Shown: one piece after another, positions 46,288 to 56,899 of the stretch | Layout: every line of letters starts with the position of its first letter | How positions within the stretch are numbered: position 1 is the stretch's first letter | DNA from: Isoetes taiwanensis | Taxonomy: Eukaryota > Streptophyta > Lycopodiopsida > Isoetales > Isoetaceae | DNA: 64,000 nt | Reading direction: 5' to 3' | Assembly: GCA_021234155.1 (NCBI GenBank) | Contig: JAJEKV010000038.1 | Coordinates: 13,955,559-14,019,558 of the forward strand | Translations under genes and position numbers: made by a program | The notes under the pieces: model-generated | What the model was told of the DNA's origin: nothing | Seen by the model: only the letters and a program-made list of their open reading frames with translations | Databases searched by the model: none

Positions 46288-46717
46288 CATAAATCCCATG
46301 TTGGGTCGGGGCCCGCAATGCTACCTGCGCACTCATCTACCCATGAAAAAGCGCTGGGCCATTGCCTCTATCCGCACAGGTGCACACTATCTCCAGATTG
46401 AGACGGGGAGATGGATTGGGAAGCTGCGTCAGGAGAGGCTTTGTCAACGCTGCCAGGTTGGAGCTGTGGAAGATGAATGCCACACCCTTCAGAGTTGTCT
46501 GGCCTATGATGACATTCGGATACGCTATGCTGAGATGGTCTCTCCTGGCCAGCCCCTGCATGAGATGCTGAGCACGGGCTCGGTACGGAGGTTGGGACCA
46601 TACCTTCAAGAGATCATGGATTGCCGAGATCAGCTCGGTCCTCGGGCACTTACTTGTTACGTGTACATATTTCTTTCCCCTTTAATATATATTTGTATTT
46701 GTATTTGTACAGTTTGA
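46288..46717 (+). pseudogene. LINE ORF2 C-terminal cysteine domain
   Basis: After the inserted element the LINE frame continues: KKRWAIASIRTGAHYLQIET, then RLCQRCQVGAVEDECHTLQS and CLAYDDIRIRY. The pattern CxxC...EDExHxLxxCxxYxxxR is typical of the C-terminal domain of RTE/CR1/Jockey-type LINE proteins. It ends at TGA near 46717, followed by the 3'UTR. Confidence 0.8.
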
Positions 46718-46762
46718 CAGCAAACCTATTTCTGTCACGGTTTTTCCTCCAAACAACTCTTC

Positions 46763-46786
46763 CGGGGGGAGGGGGAGGGAAGGGGG
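46763..46786 (+). promoter_or_regulatory. G-quadruplex-type G tract in the LINE 3'UTR
   Basis: Four G runs (6, 5, 3 and 5) separated by one or two A residues meet the G-quadruplex pattern. They lie about 85 bases before the ATTCT tail. Confidence 0.7.
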
Positions 46787-46951
46787 ATTTAACCTGGATA
46801 GTAATACGCTTTCTGCGCCTCCTGTTTGGGTTCCATAGGCCAATTGGTCTCCGTGGACGATAAAAACCTATTCTATTCTATTCTATTCTTTTCTCATATT
46901 TACCAAAAGCTAGAGAATCCCTGCAAATGGACATCAACGAATATGTTCTAG

Positions 46952-47612
46952 ATGCTATATCATAAAATTCTATTGTATGTTTGTTTTGTATCATGCCCTA
47001 GTTCAGACGATCTAGATTGCTTCTTTAGATCCGACGATTAATTGACTAGGGTTAGGTTTAGCGCACAAGAAGGCAGCATCTATATTTGAGCAGATCCGGT
47101 GATGCATCTACTTAGTAATGTTGGATCTAAGCTTCATTTGGTTTGTCGACTCTGTTGTATGGGCATTAGCAGTCCCTGACCTAAAGTGTTGTGTAGTGGA
47201 ATCGTTGGAGGAAGGATCTTCTAAATCATGTTGTTGCTGGATGTTGGGAGATGGCTGGTGGTTCATATGAATAGGCTAGGGTATAAGAGTGCTCAAAGTT
47301 TGTGTTAGAATATTGTTAAAGCAACAACAGGGCTTAGAAGATCCTTCCTCCATTGATTCACTGCACAAAACTATCAGAGGCTAGAGGCTGCTAATGTTCG
47401 TATAACAAAGTTGACAAACCATCTGAAGCTTAGATCTAGCATCCCCAAGTAGAAGCTTCATCGGATTTGCTCAAATGTTGACGCTAGCCTTCCTGTGCAC
47501 TAAACCTAACCCTAGTCAATTCAGACTGTCGAATCTAAATAAGCAATCTAGATCGTCTGATTGAAGGCGTGATACAGAACAAATATACTGTAAAATTTTA
47601 TTATATAGGATA
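46952..47612. mobile_element. Long inverted-repeat (fold-back) element, arms about 290 bp
   Basis: The left arm (46952-47245) and right arm (47325-47612) are about 80 percent complementary throughout. Both contain CAGACGATCTAGATTGCTT, TTGACTAGGGTTAGGTTTAG and GGAGGAAGGATCTTCTAA in mirror order. The loop is about 80 bp. No coding capacity and no confident target duplication; the borders are approximate. Confidence 0.85.
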
Positions 47613-47619
47613 AAAAATG

Positions 47620-49900
47620 AATTATGTGTCTAGTGACTATAAGGACAGGAATAATTTATGTTCTTTTAATTAATAATAGACATATGTTGGACTCTCTCTC
47701 TCTCACATATATAAGTCAAATATTAGACTACATCTTAAGCAATATCTAAATATTATCACAACAATTACAATCCTTTCTTCTACAGAAGATTCAGTGATAG
47801 AGGTTGATCATATGAATGGAGACTGATTGCATTTGAGAAGATAGAATTTACTACCTATGAGGTTTTGGAGTGTTTGGATGAAAGCAATATTTATTGGAAA
47901 CGATCTATTAGAATTGTGTACAAGGCAGAAATACCAAATCGAAAATTGGTGACTGTGAGGAAATCATTTACATCGTGAAAAAACTGTGGAGAGGAGTATT
48001 AAGCATTGCATAAGACAAAGAAAAAAAATGCCGACTGGTATAATAAACTTAATTCACTCGCAACTATCATCTCTTCCAGTGCAGTGTAACGTCGTACGAA
48101 CTCTGCAAAAAATGGGAAAGAGCTTAAGTTAGTGAAATAAACAAGCAAATGACAAAAGTGATAAGTTGAGCAGGGAATTACTACTAAGGCTAATGCCAAA
48201 TATGCAAAGCCGCAAGTGAGGTGGTAGGTTGTATAACTATGCATAAACAGGAGAATACATTGTTGAAAAATTGTTCACATTGCAAAAATTGAAAGCAAAA
48301 ACCTAGGGATGTATTTGTGAACTTTTTGAAATGTGTGAATTGGCTTTATCCTGGTTGTGAGATATATCTTTAGCTTGGTTGATTGTATATTTTGGTGGAA
48401 ACCAATTTTACAGATTCTCATTTCTATGCCAGAACTCTACAATGGATCAGCGCATGTCCTCAGCATCTCTATCTTGGGGCTTCCTCTCGCATGTGAACAT
48501 CTACATATGTACTTGACATGAGAGTATATGCAGCAACATAGTCTGAGGGTCTAGAGTAATAATTTTATCAAAGCATCACCTTGTTATTTTCATGCTATTG
48601 CGCAGCCTACAAGCACCAAGCGAAATCATCCATTCTATGCTGGCATTCTGCATAGAGGTTTGAAGAAAATCTTTAGCCTAACTTAGATAACCGCATGAAT
48701 AGAAGATCAGCCATATAAGTAGGATCAGAACTAGTAGGAAGAATCCCATGGCAGTGTTCCATATAAAACAACAATGCCCTTCCTGTAGTTACACACATGA
48801 CTACATGCAGTAAGGGCATTAGTTTATGATGCTTCATTTGCTTTTAAGTGTTCCTGATTCATCTTGCCAAGGTATACCAAAGCCAGATTGCCTTGTCCGC
48901 GTAGATCAAGTGCAATAACGACAGCATTCCATGAAATAACTCTCGATTTAACAATTTGTTGGCATACATATCAATCAAATACTTCCTATGGCAGCATTTG
49001 ATTGCAATCACTCTTGTTGATCATGTCATGGATATGTCTGCCCTTCTCTAATGCTCCTAAAATGCCATATGCTCTCAATGTTAGCATGATTTATTGATCT
49101 GACTCCTATGTACACTCTTAGGATGCTTGAAAATATGATTTTTGTGACGCTCCCCGAACCTATATGATGCTCCTATTGTATAAATATGGGAAATTCCCCT
49201 CCCATTCAATCACCAAGGAAAGGTCCTCCGTCTGATTCGGACCACCTGTGATGGCCAAGTGTTTGGGTGAAGGGCACAAAGGTGTCATTCATTCCATGCC
49301 TTCTATGAGATATCCTACATGGCGGAAGCATACATATATGTTAGCACTAGCAACAATATACATAAATAATATGCCACCTCGAAAGGTGGCCTATCCATCA
49401 TCAATACAAGCAACAATATAATACCAGCATAACATATAAAATGCATCGTAAATGAGGGTTCTACCCCGGGTTCAGACTCAAGGGGGTCGACTGACAGTCA
49501 AGGTCTCCAGATAACAATAGACGGAATCATGACAATGGTATTGGCTGGCACAGAAAAATGGCTAGGGTAGTCCACTCCATTTGCCCCTCCTGTGCACACT
49601 TCGCAGATAGGCTGAAACATGCTATGTCATGATTGTAGCCTTCCAGAGACGTAATCTCATGGACTCACCCTCTGAGTACTCCAGGTTGCATCTCCCCGGT
49701 CCGATGAAGCAGGAAAGAGACGAATCCCCTCCCAGAGCACAATGGTTCAATGGGTGGCTAGAGGATCGTGGCACCACTAGCGCCCATGCATCCATGCCAG
49801 ACTTACCCCTCAAAAGCCATAGATCGGCTCACCGCACCTATCGACATCCTTTCGGAGTGATATCTACGACCCAGGAGGTGTCAGATTCATATCACGACCG
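47620..49900. other. No gene recognised
   Basis: AT-rich DNA with short frames. A segment from about 49142 (TGTGACGCTCCCCG) contains TATAAATA and could be part of an LTR, but no second copy was found. Confidence 0.45.
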
Positions 49901-49989
49901 ATTATAAGCCTAGCACACAAGGTTGAACAAGTTGCTCCTCCTCCACCAATTTCCCCCACATCGATTTGGGGCAAAAATTGGGATGGCGC

Positions 49990-50980
49990 TCCAATTTGGT
50001 TAGCCCTTTCTCACATGTGTGGGGTAATGTTGCTCGGCATCATTCATCTTCCTCGAATCATAAGCAATAACCCGTCCTTCCTGTATCAAGACACCTCCAA
50101 TAGCTATCTTACCCACTTATCCTTGTGGAGGTCTGGCAACGTAAGAATTGGTGCAATGGTCAATGCATCCTCAAGCTGCTGGAAGCATGATTGGACCTTT
50201 TCTTGCCAATGCATGACCCAATCTTTTACCTTCACATGTTTTGTGAGGTCGATGAGAGGCGCTGCTACCTTGGCAAAATCTTTAACAAATTTTCTGAGCC
50301 AAGAAAGCTTCTCACTTCTAAAACATTCTTAGATGTTGGCCAATATTTAACTGCTTCAATTTTAGATGGATCTGTAGATATTCCATTCGCTGGAACAATA
50401 TGCTCTAGGTACTCCACTTCCGTGATTGCAAATTTGCACTTGAAAAACTTAGCAAAAAGCTTATGGCGACGCAATTTTTACAAAGCCAATCGAAGGTGGT
50501 GTTCATGCTCCTCCAACATGTTGCTATACATAAGTATGCCATCAAAGAAGATGATAACAAACTCATCAAGAAACTTGCAAAAAACATCATTCATGAGTCG
50601 CATGAAAATAGTCGGAGCGATAGTCAATCCAAAAGGCATTACAATGAACTCATAATGGCCATATCTCATCCTAAAGGCTGACTTATAGACGTCCTCCTCT
50701 TTTATCCTTATCTGATGATACCCTGACCGAAGGTCAATCTTGGAGAGATACTTAGCTCCTTGAAGCTAGTCCATTAGGTCATCTGCCCGGGTAAAGCATA
50801 TCGATTCTTGATGGTATGCTTGTTTAATTGATAGTAGTCAATGTACATCCTTAGGGTGCCATCCTTTTTCTTGACAAACAAAATAGATGCCCCAAACGGT
50901 GAGGTACTCGGCCAGATGAATCCCAACTTAAAAAGGTCAATTTGAAACTGGGGTGGAAAACATCTCCAACTAGATCTCAA
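49990..50980 (-). pseudogene. Ty3/gypsy reverse transcriptase-RNase H fragment
   Basis: On the minus strand, from high to low coordinates: [20 protein letters not shown] (RT start), [20 protein letters not shown], a catalytic box reading FFDGILMYS where gypsy enzymes have a double Asp, then the thumb (HKLFAKFFKCKFAITEVEYL), the connection KFVKDFAKVAAPLIDLTK, and LTIAPILTLPD leading into a stop-riddled RNase H start. The lost second catalytic Asp and several stops make it inactive. The integrase at 52.3 kb cannot be its downstream part, because it lies upstream on this strand. Confidence 0.85.
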
Positions 50981-50999
50981 ATCATGTTGCTCATAGTGA

Positions 51000-52260
51000 T
51001 CTCAAAATGGGATTCAAAATGCGAGATTCACCAAAAGGAGATGGTTACATGATAGTTAATGTTCAAACAAATCTAAGTAAAAAATGGCATTTTAATGGTA
51101 GAGTTCTTGTTGAGAGCTCTTTTTGATCACGAATTCCATTAGACCACGAAACTATTTTTGGGTATATGTGTTGCAATTGTTAGAGGTATCTATGTTTTGC
51201 ATATGCACTCAAAGCCAAGTTTAAGATTTGGGTGGCAACATTTACAATACATATTGACTAGCATGTTCTCTAACATAATATCATACTAATATCTAGATCT
51301 CAAAGTGCAGGATGGCACTTGGCAATAGAAAGAAGCAAATATTTGGTATCAAGTGTAGGAAAGCAAAAAAAACATGTCATGCGTGATCTTTGGGAATATT
51401 ATTATTTTGATATTGAGTTATTCTCGTAATATGTTGGGCTACAGGTGAAGGTTGATTAGGTGCCAGACTTGTAATCAATGCTATTGGGAGAATTTTTTAA
51501 GGGGAGTCATGATTCTTGAAGATGTGTCAAAAAGTGAGGATGTTAGACCCAACCAAAAACCTTACTTTTCTGGCTATGGCATCTTGGAAAAAAAAGCAGC
51601 GTAGTTCTGCTTCTGGAGCTCAATTCATCATCTACATAACTATGAATTATATGTTTATATGGCATTATTACATCCTTTCTCAAATTGCAACTCGAGTTTG
51701 ATATTTGTCAAAATCCGCACGAATAAACATGGCCGAAGATATTTTGAACCTCAGTTAACTATCTTTGGATCATTGAAAAAGGAAATAAGTTAGGTGGAGG
51801 ATATTTTGAACCTCTAGCTGACTATTTTTAGGTGCACTACATGCAAGTTAGCAGTTAGAGAACCCTGGCTAAAGATATATTGGTAAATTTCAACAAGGAT
51901 TAATGTTAGAACATAGTAGGGTCAAGACAACCCTCTATATGTGCAAGATGGGGAAATTGGCTTCTTTCATTTTGTGAATGTTTGCAAAAACTAATTCTAT
52001 GATTCTATTTCAGAGCCGAGCATATTTGTCCTAAGTAAGCATAAGCTACTGAAGTTGCAACTTAGTAAGTGGACGCCATGTCATATATTTGGAGTGGGGA
52101 CGGCGCTGCCACACATCTCTGCTCTGTTGTTTCTTGGAGGCACAATGCTCTGCTTTTCTGAGAACGCCCCGTTTTTCTTTGGAAGCTCTAGCTATGGCGG
52201 AGTATCTTCTGCCGCACTGAATCTAGACCCCTAAACCCCTCATAACATTCTAACTTTTAG
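51000..52260. other. No gene recognised
   Basis: No family-like frames. Near 52240-52280, just after the integrase stop on the minus strand, TGTTACGAATAC starts a possible LTR, with a perfect 8 bp hairpin (CATTCTAA-AAG-TTAGAATG). Confidence 0.4.
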
Positions 52261-52293
52261 AATGTATTCGTAACAGCCCGTCGGGGTAAAGAA

Positions 52294-53811
52294 TCAACTG
52301 TCCTCAGTTGGCAAAGTAGATGAACCCCCTGGAAATAATATAGGCCTGTTACATTCACTGCGCAGATAGACTTCCCTGTAAGCTTCCAACAGAGGTAAGT
52401 AATGCTCGAAATAATCCTCAGATTTCCATTCTGCTTCAGTATGTGGCACGTCCTTATACTTCACCAAATATCTGCGTTGAAGACCACGACCCTTATGCCT
52501 CATAATCATTTCAGGTTGGTATACTGGATTATCATCCAGTAACACTGGTTCTGATGCTTGCGGCACTAATTGTGGGTTAACTCCTTTAAATGGCCTGAGA
52601 TATTCCACATTAAAAGAATTATGCATCTTCCAAGTATCGGGCAATTCCAACCTGTAAACATTATCATTTATCTTTTCAGTGATCCTAAAAGGACCATAAA
52701 ACCTGGTAAGAAGCTTGTGCTTTTTCTGTTCGGAAAGAGCACGTCTTTCCTTAATGATTCTAATGAACACCCAATCATCCACCTGATATAGAACCTGTCT
52801 ACGTTTCCTGTTCACTTGACGAGTGTACCTTTCATGTGCAACAGTGAGTGCTGCCCTGGTGGATTCCAAAACAGCATCCATATCCTTAGCAACTCGATCT
52901 GCCTCCATCACACCTTCTTCCACTTTAATAACAGGATTTGGAGGTAAACGTCCCTGTATAACATAAAAAGGTGATAAACCTGTAGCTGAGTGTGTGGCCA
53001 TATTATAAGCAAACTGAACCACTGGCAGATACCGCTCCCAATCAGAAACCTGCTCATGTACAAAACTGCGTAGCATGCTCAGAAGAGTTCTATGAGTAAC
53101 TTCTGTCTGCCCATCCGTCTGAGGATGGAAAGCTGTGGAGAAATGCATCCTTGTACCTAAATTTGTAAACAATGCTCTCCAAAACTTACTGCAAAACTTT
53201 GAATCTCTGTCAGAAATTATTACTTCCGGCAATCCATGGTTCTTAAATACTTCTTTCAAAAACAATCGTGCAGCATCATGAGCTTTTAATGTCTTTTTGC
53301 AAGGAATAAAGATTGCATACTTACTGAGACGGTCCACAATGGTCCAAACCTGATCATTACCCTGTTTGCTCCGTGGAACACTAACAAAGTCCATACTGAT
53401 ATGCTGAAAAGGTTTTTCCGGAATACTTAGTGCCATCAATAATCCTGGTACCTTGGCATGAGAATCTTTAGTTTTCTGACACACAAGACATCTTTCCACA
53501 AATGCAACAACATCTTTTCTTATAGTTTTCCAATAGAAATACTTTGAAACCAAATCATGAGTATTAAAAATACCCCTATGACCTGCTATTGGTACCTCAT
53601 GGCATTCTCGTAGAACCGTTTCCCTGAATTGTGGAGTAATACAAAGACAATCTTTGAAAAACAAATATCCTTTGCGTAAATAGAAATTGTCAATAATACG
53701 TTGCTGGCTTTCATGCAAATCAATCCAAACACTACCAAATTCATCATCTTGCTCATACATACCCTTCATTGCCTCAACAGGAGTAAAGAAATAGTCCAAC
53801 CGCCCGACCAC
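52294..53811 (-). CDS. Chromovirus-type integrase with chromodomain, intact ORF
   Basis: A 505-codon frame without stops, the C-terminal part of a Ty3/gypsy pol. It has an HHCC zinc module (H71, H78, C108, C111), the catalytic core D141 (SMDFVSVP), D201 (IISDRDSKF) and E237 (HPQTDGQTEV) with the standard 35-residue D-E spacing, a GPF motif (373-375), and a C-terminal chromodomain (about 428-480; RRYLVKYKDVPHTEAEW) that targets integration to modified histones. The frame opens with GTG at 53811 and no ATG is near. In functional elements this part is cleaved from a polyprotein, so the ORF is a 5'-truncated piece whose RT/RNase H is missing. Its lack of damage contrasts with the ruined retroelements around it. 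Confidence 0.85.
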   Translation of the reverse strand: MVGRLDYFFTPVEAMKGMYEQDDEFGSVWIDLHESQQRIIDNFYLRKGYLFFKDCLCITPQFRETVLRECHEVPIAGHRGIFNTHDLVSKYFYWKTIRKDVVAFVERCLVCQKTKDSHAKVPGLLMALSIPEKPFQHISMDFVSVPRSKQGNDQVWTIVDRLSKYAIFIPCKKTLKAHDAARLFLKEVFKNHGLPEVIISDRDSKFCSKFWRALFTNLGTRMHFSTAFHPQTDGQTEVTHRTLLSMLRSFVHEQVSDWERYLPVVQFAYNMATHSATGLSPFYVIQGRLPPNPVIKVEEGVMEADRVAKDMDAVLESTRAALTVAHERYTRQVNRKRRQVLYQVDDWVFIRIIKERRALSEQKKHKLLTRFYGPFRITEKINDNVYRLELPDTWKMHNSFNVEYLRPFKGVNPQLVPQASEPVLLDDNPVYQPEMIMRHKGRGLQRRYLVKYKDVPHTEAEWKSEDYFEHYLPLLEAYREVYLRSECNRPILFPGGSSTLPTEDS

Positions 53812-53969
53812 GGAACTAGCACTTCAAAACAGTGAAGTAATCGCTAGGAGCCTCCAAGACTCCGCCGCTAGTCCCTCCCCTGAACTATGATGCAATCTAA
53901 GCAAAGCCAATCTTTTGGGAGACAATCCATGATTCCACAACATGTTCTTATAAACTATCAAGGATCTAT

Positions 53970-54811
53970 TCCTTATATTTTTTGGTATTTGTCAAAATGC
54001 CCTTATATTTTTGATATTTGTTAAAATGCCCCCATTTTTATACTCCCTATTTCTGTAATGTTTGCCTTACCAGCCTCAAATTTTAGAACCGGGACTTTTG
54101 GAAACCCAATTACGGCTAAGGAGGATATGTCAGTTAATAGTTGAAAGACTCTTCAAGGATAGACGGTTCAAATGGGCGCGTTGAGGTTCTCAACTACAAC
54201 CGTATAATTCAGCCTGCAAGTATAGAATCACAAAATGATCTCTTGAGGTTGCAGACAAAATTCGTAGCTATGGGACAAGCTAAACATCGGGGATGGAGTT
54301 CCACAAGATGCAGTCCTGGGTTGTATCAGATCTGGAGAAGGATTATTGCAGAACATGATCTATTTCCTCCGGCTATGCAAGACAGGGATGTTCTTAATCC
54401 GATTGAAGACCACTTCTGTCTGTAGCAATCTAACATGATTCTGGAAACTCAGATCAACAATGTCAATCTATGTTGAATCGCTTAAGGAATTTGAATCAAC
54501 AATGTCAATCTATGTTGAATCGCTTAAGGAATTTGAATTTGGGCTCTGTTCAATCGCAACTTGATTACTCTTTACCATCGCAGATCATTCATCATCTGAG
54601 TTCTAAGCCTTTCAGTTCTAAAATAAAGGCTACTTCCGATCTAGTCATGCTGAATATTGGTCCCCATCTTCGATTTTCTCAATCACCTGCAACGAATCAC
54701 TGCAGATCGTTTCAAAATTAGGGGTATTTTAACAAATACTAGAAATACAATGGCATTTTAACAAACATGCAAAAATACAAGGGCATTTTTAAAATTTTCC
54801 CTTCTCTTTTT
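53970..54811. mobile_element. Mutator-like element B, partly eroded ends
   Basis: The right end on the minus strand reads GGGAAAATTTTAAAAATGCC, followed by repeated AAAATGCCxTTGTATTT blocks. The left end has the matching series (CAAAATGCCCTTATATTTTT, TTAAAATGCCCCCATTTTTA) but lacks the outer ~17 bases. Same family as the element at 55808. The interior has no transposase; it holds a 42 bp tandem duplication. Confidence 0.65.
54453..54536. repeat. 42 bp perfect tandem duplication
   Basis: ATCAACAATGTCAATCTATG starts identical units at 54453 and 54495. Confidence 0.95.
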
Positions 54812-54865
54812 TGTCTCTTTAGCCTGTCTTGAACAGGAGTTTGCCACCAATAGCCATTCCAGGCT

Positions 54866-55073
54866 TCAAATGCATAGGCCTTATCAGATTTGGCCAAAGG
54901 CTCTTATTACTTCGGCGTCAAATGCACAGGCCTTATGAGATTCGGCCAAAGGCCCTTATTACTTCTGCTTCAAATGCATAGGCCTCATGAGATTCGGCTA
55001 AAGGCTTTTATTACTTCTGATTCAAATGCACAAGCCTTATGAGATTTAGCCAAAGGCTCTTATTACTTCTTCA
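54866..55073. repeat. 52 bp tandem repeat, four units
   Basis: TCAAATGCAxAxGCCTxAT starts units at 54866, 54918, 54970 and 55022; each contains GGC(C/T)AAAGGC and TTATTACTTC. Divergence is about 10-15 percent. Confidence 0.95.
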
Positions 55074-55807
55074 ATTTCTTCTGGCACTTTCCATCTACTA
55101 TTTTTTTTAGGGCCTCAGCTAACTCACTTGATCTCTGCTATCTTACACTGCCGCATGTGGAAGCAGCGATATGCTCGTGCTTGGGAGTGGGTCTAAAAAG
55201 CTCTGCATTCTTAAAAATCTGCATAGCCAGAGTTCCAAACTCAAGGTAGCTTTAACCCAAGTACTGGACTTCTTACTTTTGTTCAAGATCGATACACAAA
55301 AGAAAGGATGTAAAGTTATTCCATCGGTCTGTTCCTTTATAGAAATCATGCTAAATTTGCCATTGGAGTACCTAGATTTGCTCCAGCAAAGAAATGACAT
55401 TTTGGAAGGGGAACTTCCGAGAGCTGGGGGTTTCCAGGGGAAACTGGCCCTGGCAATGCGGCCAAGAGTGGCACATGCATGGATTTGGCCCTCGAGATTT
55501 TCTAGCCCTGATGCTTAAAGCTTCTGCTATTGCAGAACAGGGATGCAGTGCCTGGTTCCCTATCACATGTAGGACAAAGAAAATAAGGCAAAAAGGAAAA
55601 AAACATGGCTCAAAAACAAAACATGTCGATCGGCGAGGACTTCTTATGACGAAAATATTAGAAACTTATTTTCACAAACAAAACATGAAACTCGCTTATA
55701 TATGTTGTGAAAATTTTGCCAGAAAGACAATTTATAAACTTTTGTTTTTTCAAAGGCTTAGCCAACCTTCATTTGAATAGGAAAATACTTAGGGCCCTTA
55801 AAATTTA

Positions 55808-56757
55808 GGGAAAATTCTAAAAATGCCCTTATATTTTGCTATAATTATCAAAATGCCCCGATATTCTATGGATTTGTCAAAATGCCCTTAAACAGTCTCT
55901 GCGCCATGTATTTCTCCACAGTTGCTATTCTTCTTCGATGGGCCAGCTTTCTATAATGGAGCTGGGTAATCAAATTCCGGCAATCAAAAGCTCTAGAAGG
56001 TAATTTTTTTATATTGAATTTTATTTGATGGGTTGTATATGGAGCTACAGCGATGTTTGGGTGAACGCTAGAAAATAAAATGATAGTGAAGAAGGTGAAG
56101 CATACAAGATCTGAGCAAACACAGAAATGAGACGACGACTTGGTAAAAGAGGTATCGGCTCAAAATTTCTGTGAAAACTGATGATTATTCATTATTGAAT
56201 GTAAGTAAGTTGAACCCAAAAAAAAACCAGTGGCTCCAGCTCCGACACACTTCTCCTTGGATAACCCTATCAATCAGACCTCCAGAACGAGGCCTTCAGA
56301 TCTTAAAAAATTCACGAAGCTTCAAGGAAAAAGGCTTCCGGCTTCTCTGTACAAATCAACTCATTGTTGATTCACCTGCTTCTAGCTTGTGTGATATGTG
56401 CAAATCACTGTGGAATCAGATTCCAGCTTCTATCTGCAGAAGGCAAATCACTATGTTACCTGCAGTTGAATCAAGACACAAAACCTAAACTCGAATCAGT
56501 AGCGTAGATGTTTTGCTTTCAAGTTACTCTCTGCACCGGATTTCTTCAACAACTATGGTATTTGAAAACTTACCCACAAAGGAACAGCAGAACGATAAGA
56601 AGGATTAGCATTTTCTCTCCTCCGGACCCTTCTGATCCGAAATATTGAGGCAAAAAACAGTGGAGTATAAAAATTAGGGGCATTTTAATAAATATATAAA
56701 ATACAGGGGCATTTTCACAATTATGAGAAAATATAAGGGCATTTTTAAAAATTTCCC
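55808..56757. mobile_element. Mutator-like element A with 9 bp target duplications
   Basis: Terminal inverted repeats of about 90 bp start GGGAAAATTCTAAAAATGCC and GGGAAATTTTTAAAAATGCC. The 9 bp sequence TAAAATTTA flanks both ends (55799-55807 and 56758-56766). Nine-base duplications, GGGAAA termini and long inverted ends define Mutator-like elements. The 770 bp interior has no transposase; a plus-strand frame at 56171-56488 is unrecognised and could be captured sequence. Confidence 0.85.
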
Positions 56758-56899
56758 TAAAATTTACCCTACTTGAATGTGACATGTCGTTTCACACAAT
56801 CAATGTCGGCCTTAGCAGTGGCCAAGACCGGCGATGAGGTCATATTTCCCAATATTCATAATTTTAGCTCCCAAAGCCATTGATTCTTCTGGGAACTAG

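Larger units (their letters stand above)
42540..46895 (+). mobile_element. Non-L1 LINE (RTE-like), 5'-truncated, split by a hAT-like element
   Basis: Coding remnants run from the end of the endonuclease-RT linker through RT to a C-terminal cysteine motif, then a G-rich 3'UTR and an (ATTCT)4-type tail at 46870-46894 rather than poly-A. Such short-repeat tails and the RT style fit RTE-like or related clades, not L1. The element is interrupted at 44629-46287, and the LINE frame resumes exactly after one copy of the 8 bp target site. The 5' part with the endonuclease is missing. Confidence 0.75.

Noticed and set aside
49142-49900. Possible LTR beginning TGTGACGCTCCCCG with TATAAATA
   Set aside because: No second copy, primer site or paired end was found, so it is noted only as a possibility.
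50265-53811. Integrase and RT pieces as one gypsy element
   Set aside because: On the minus strand the integrase comes before RT, the reverse of Ty3/gypsy order, so they must belong to different insertions or a rearrangement.
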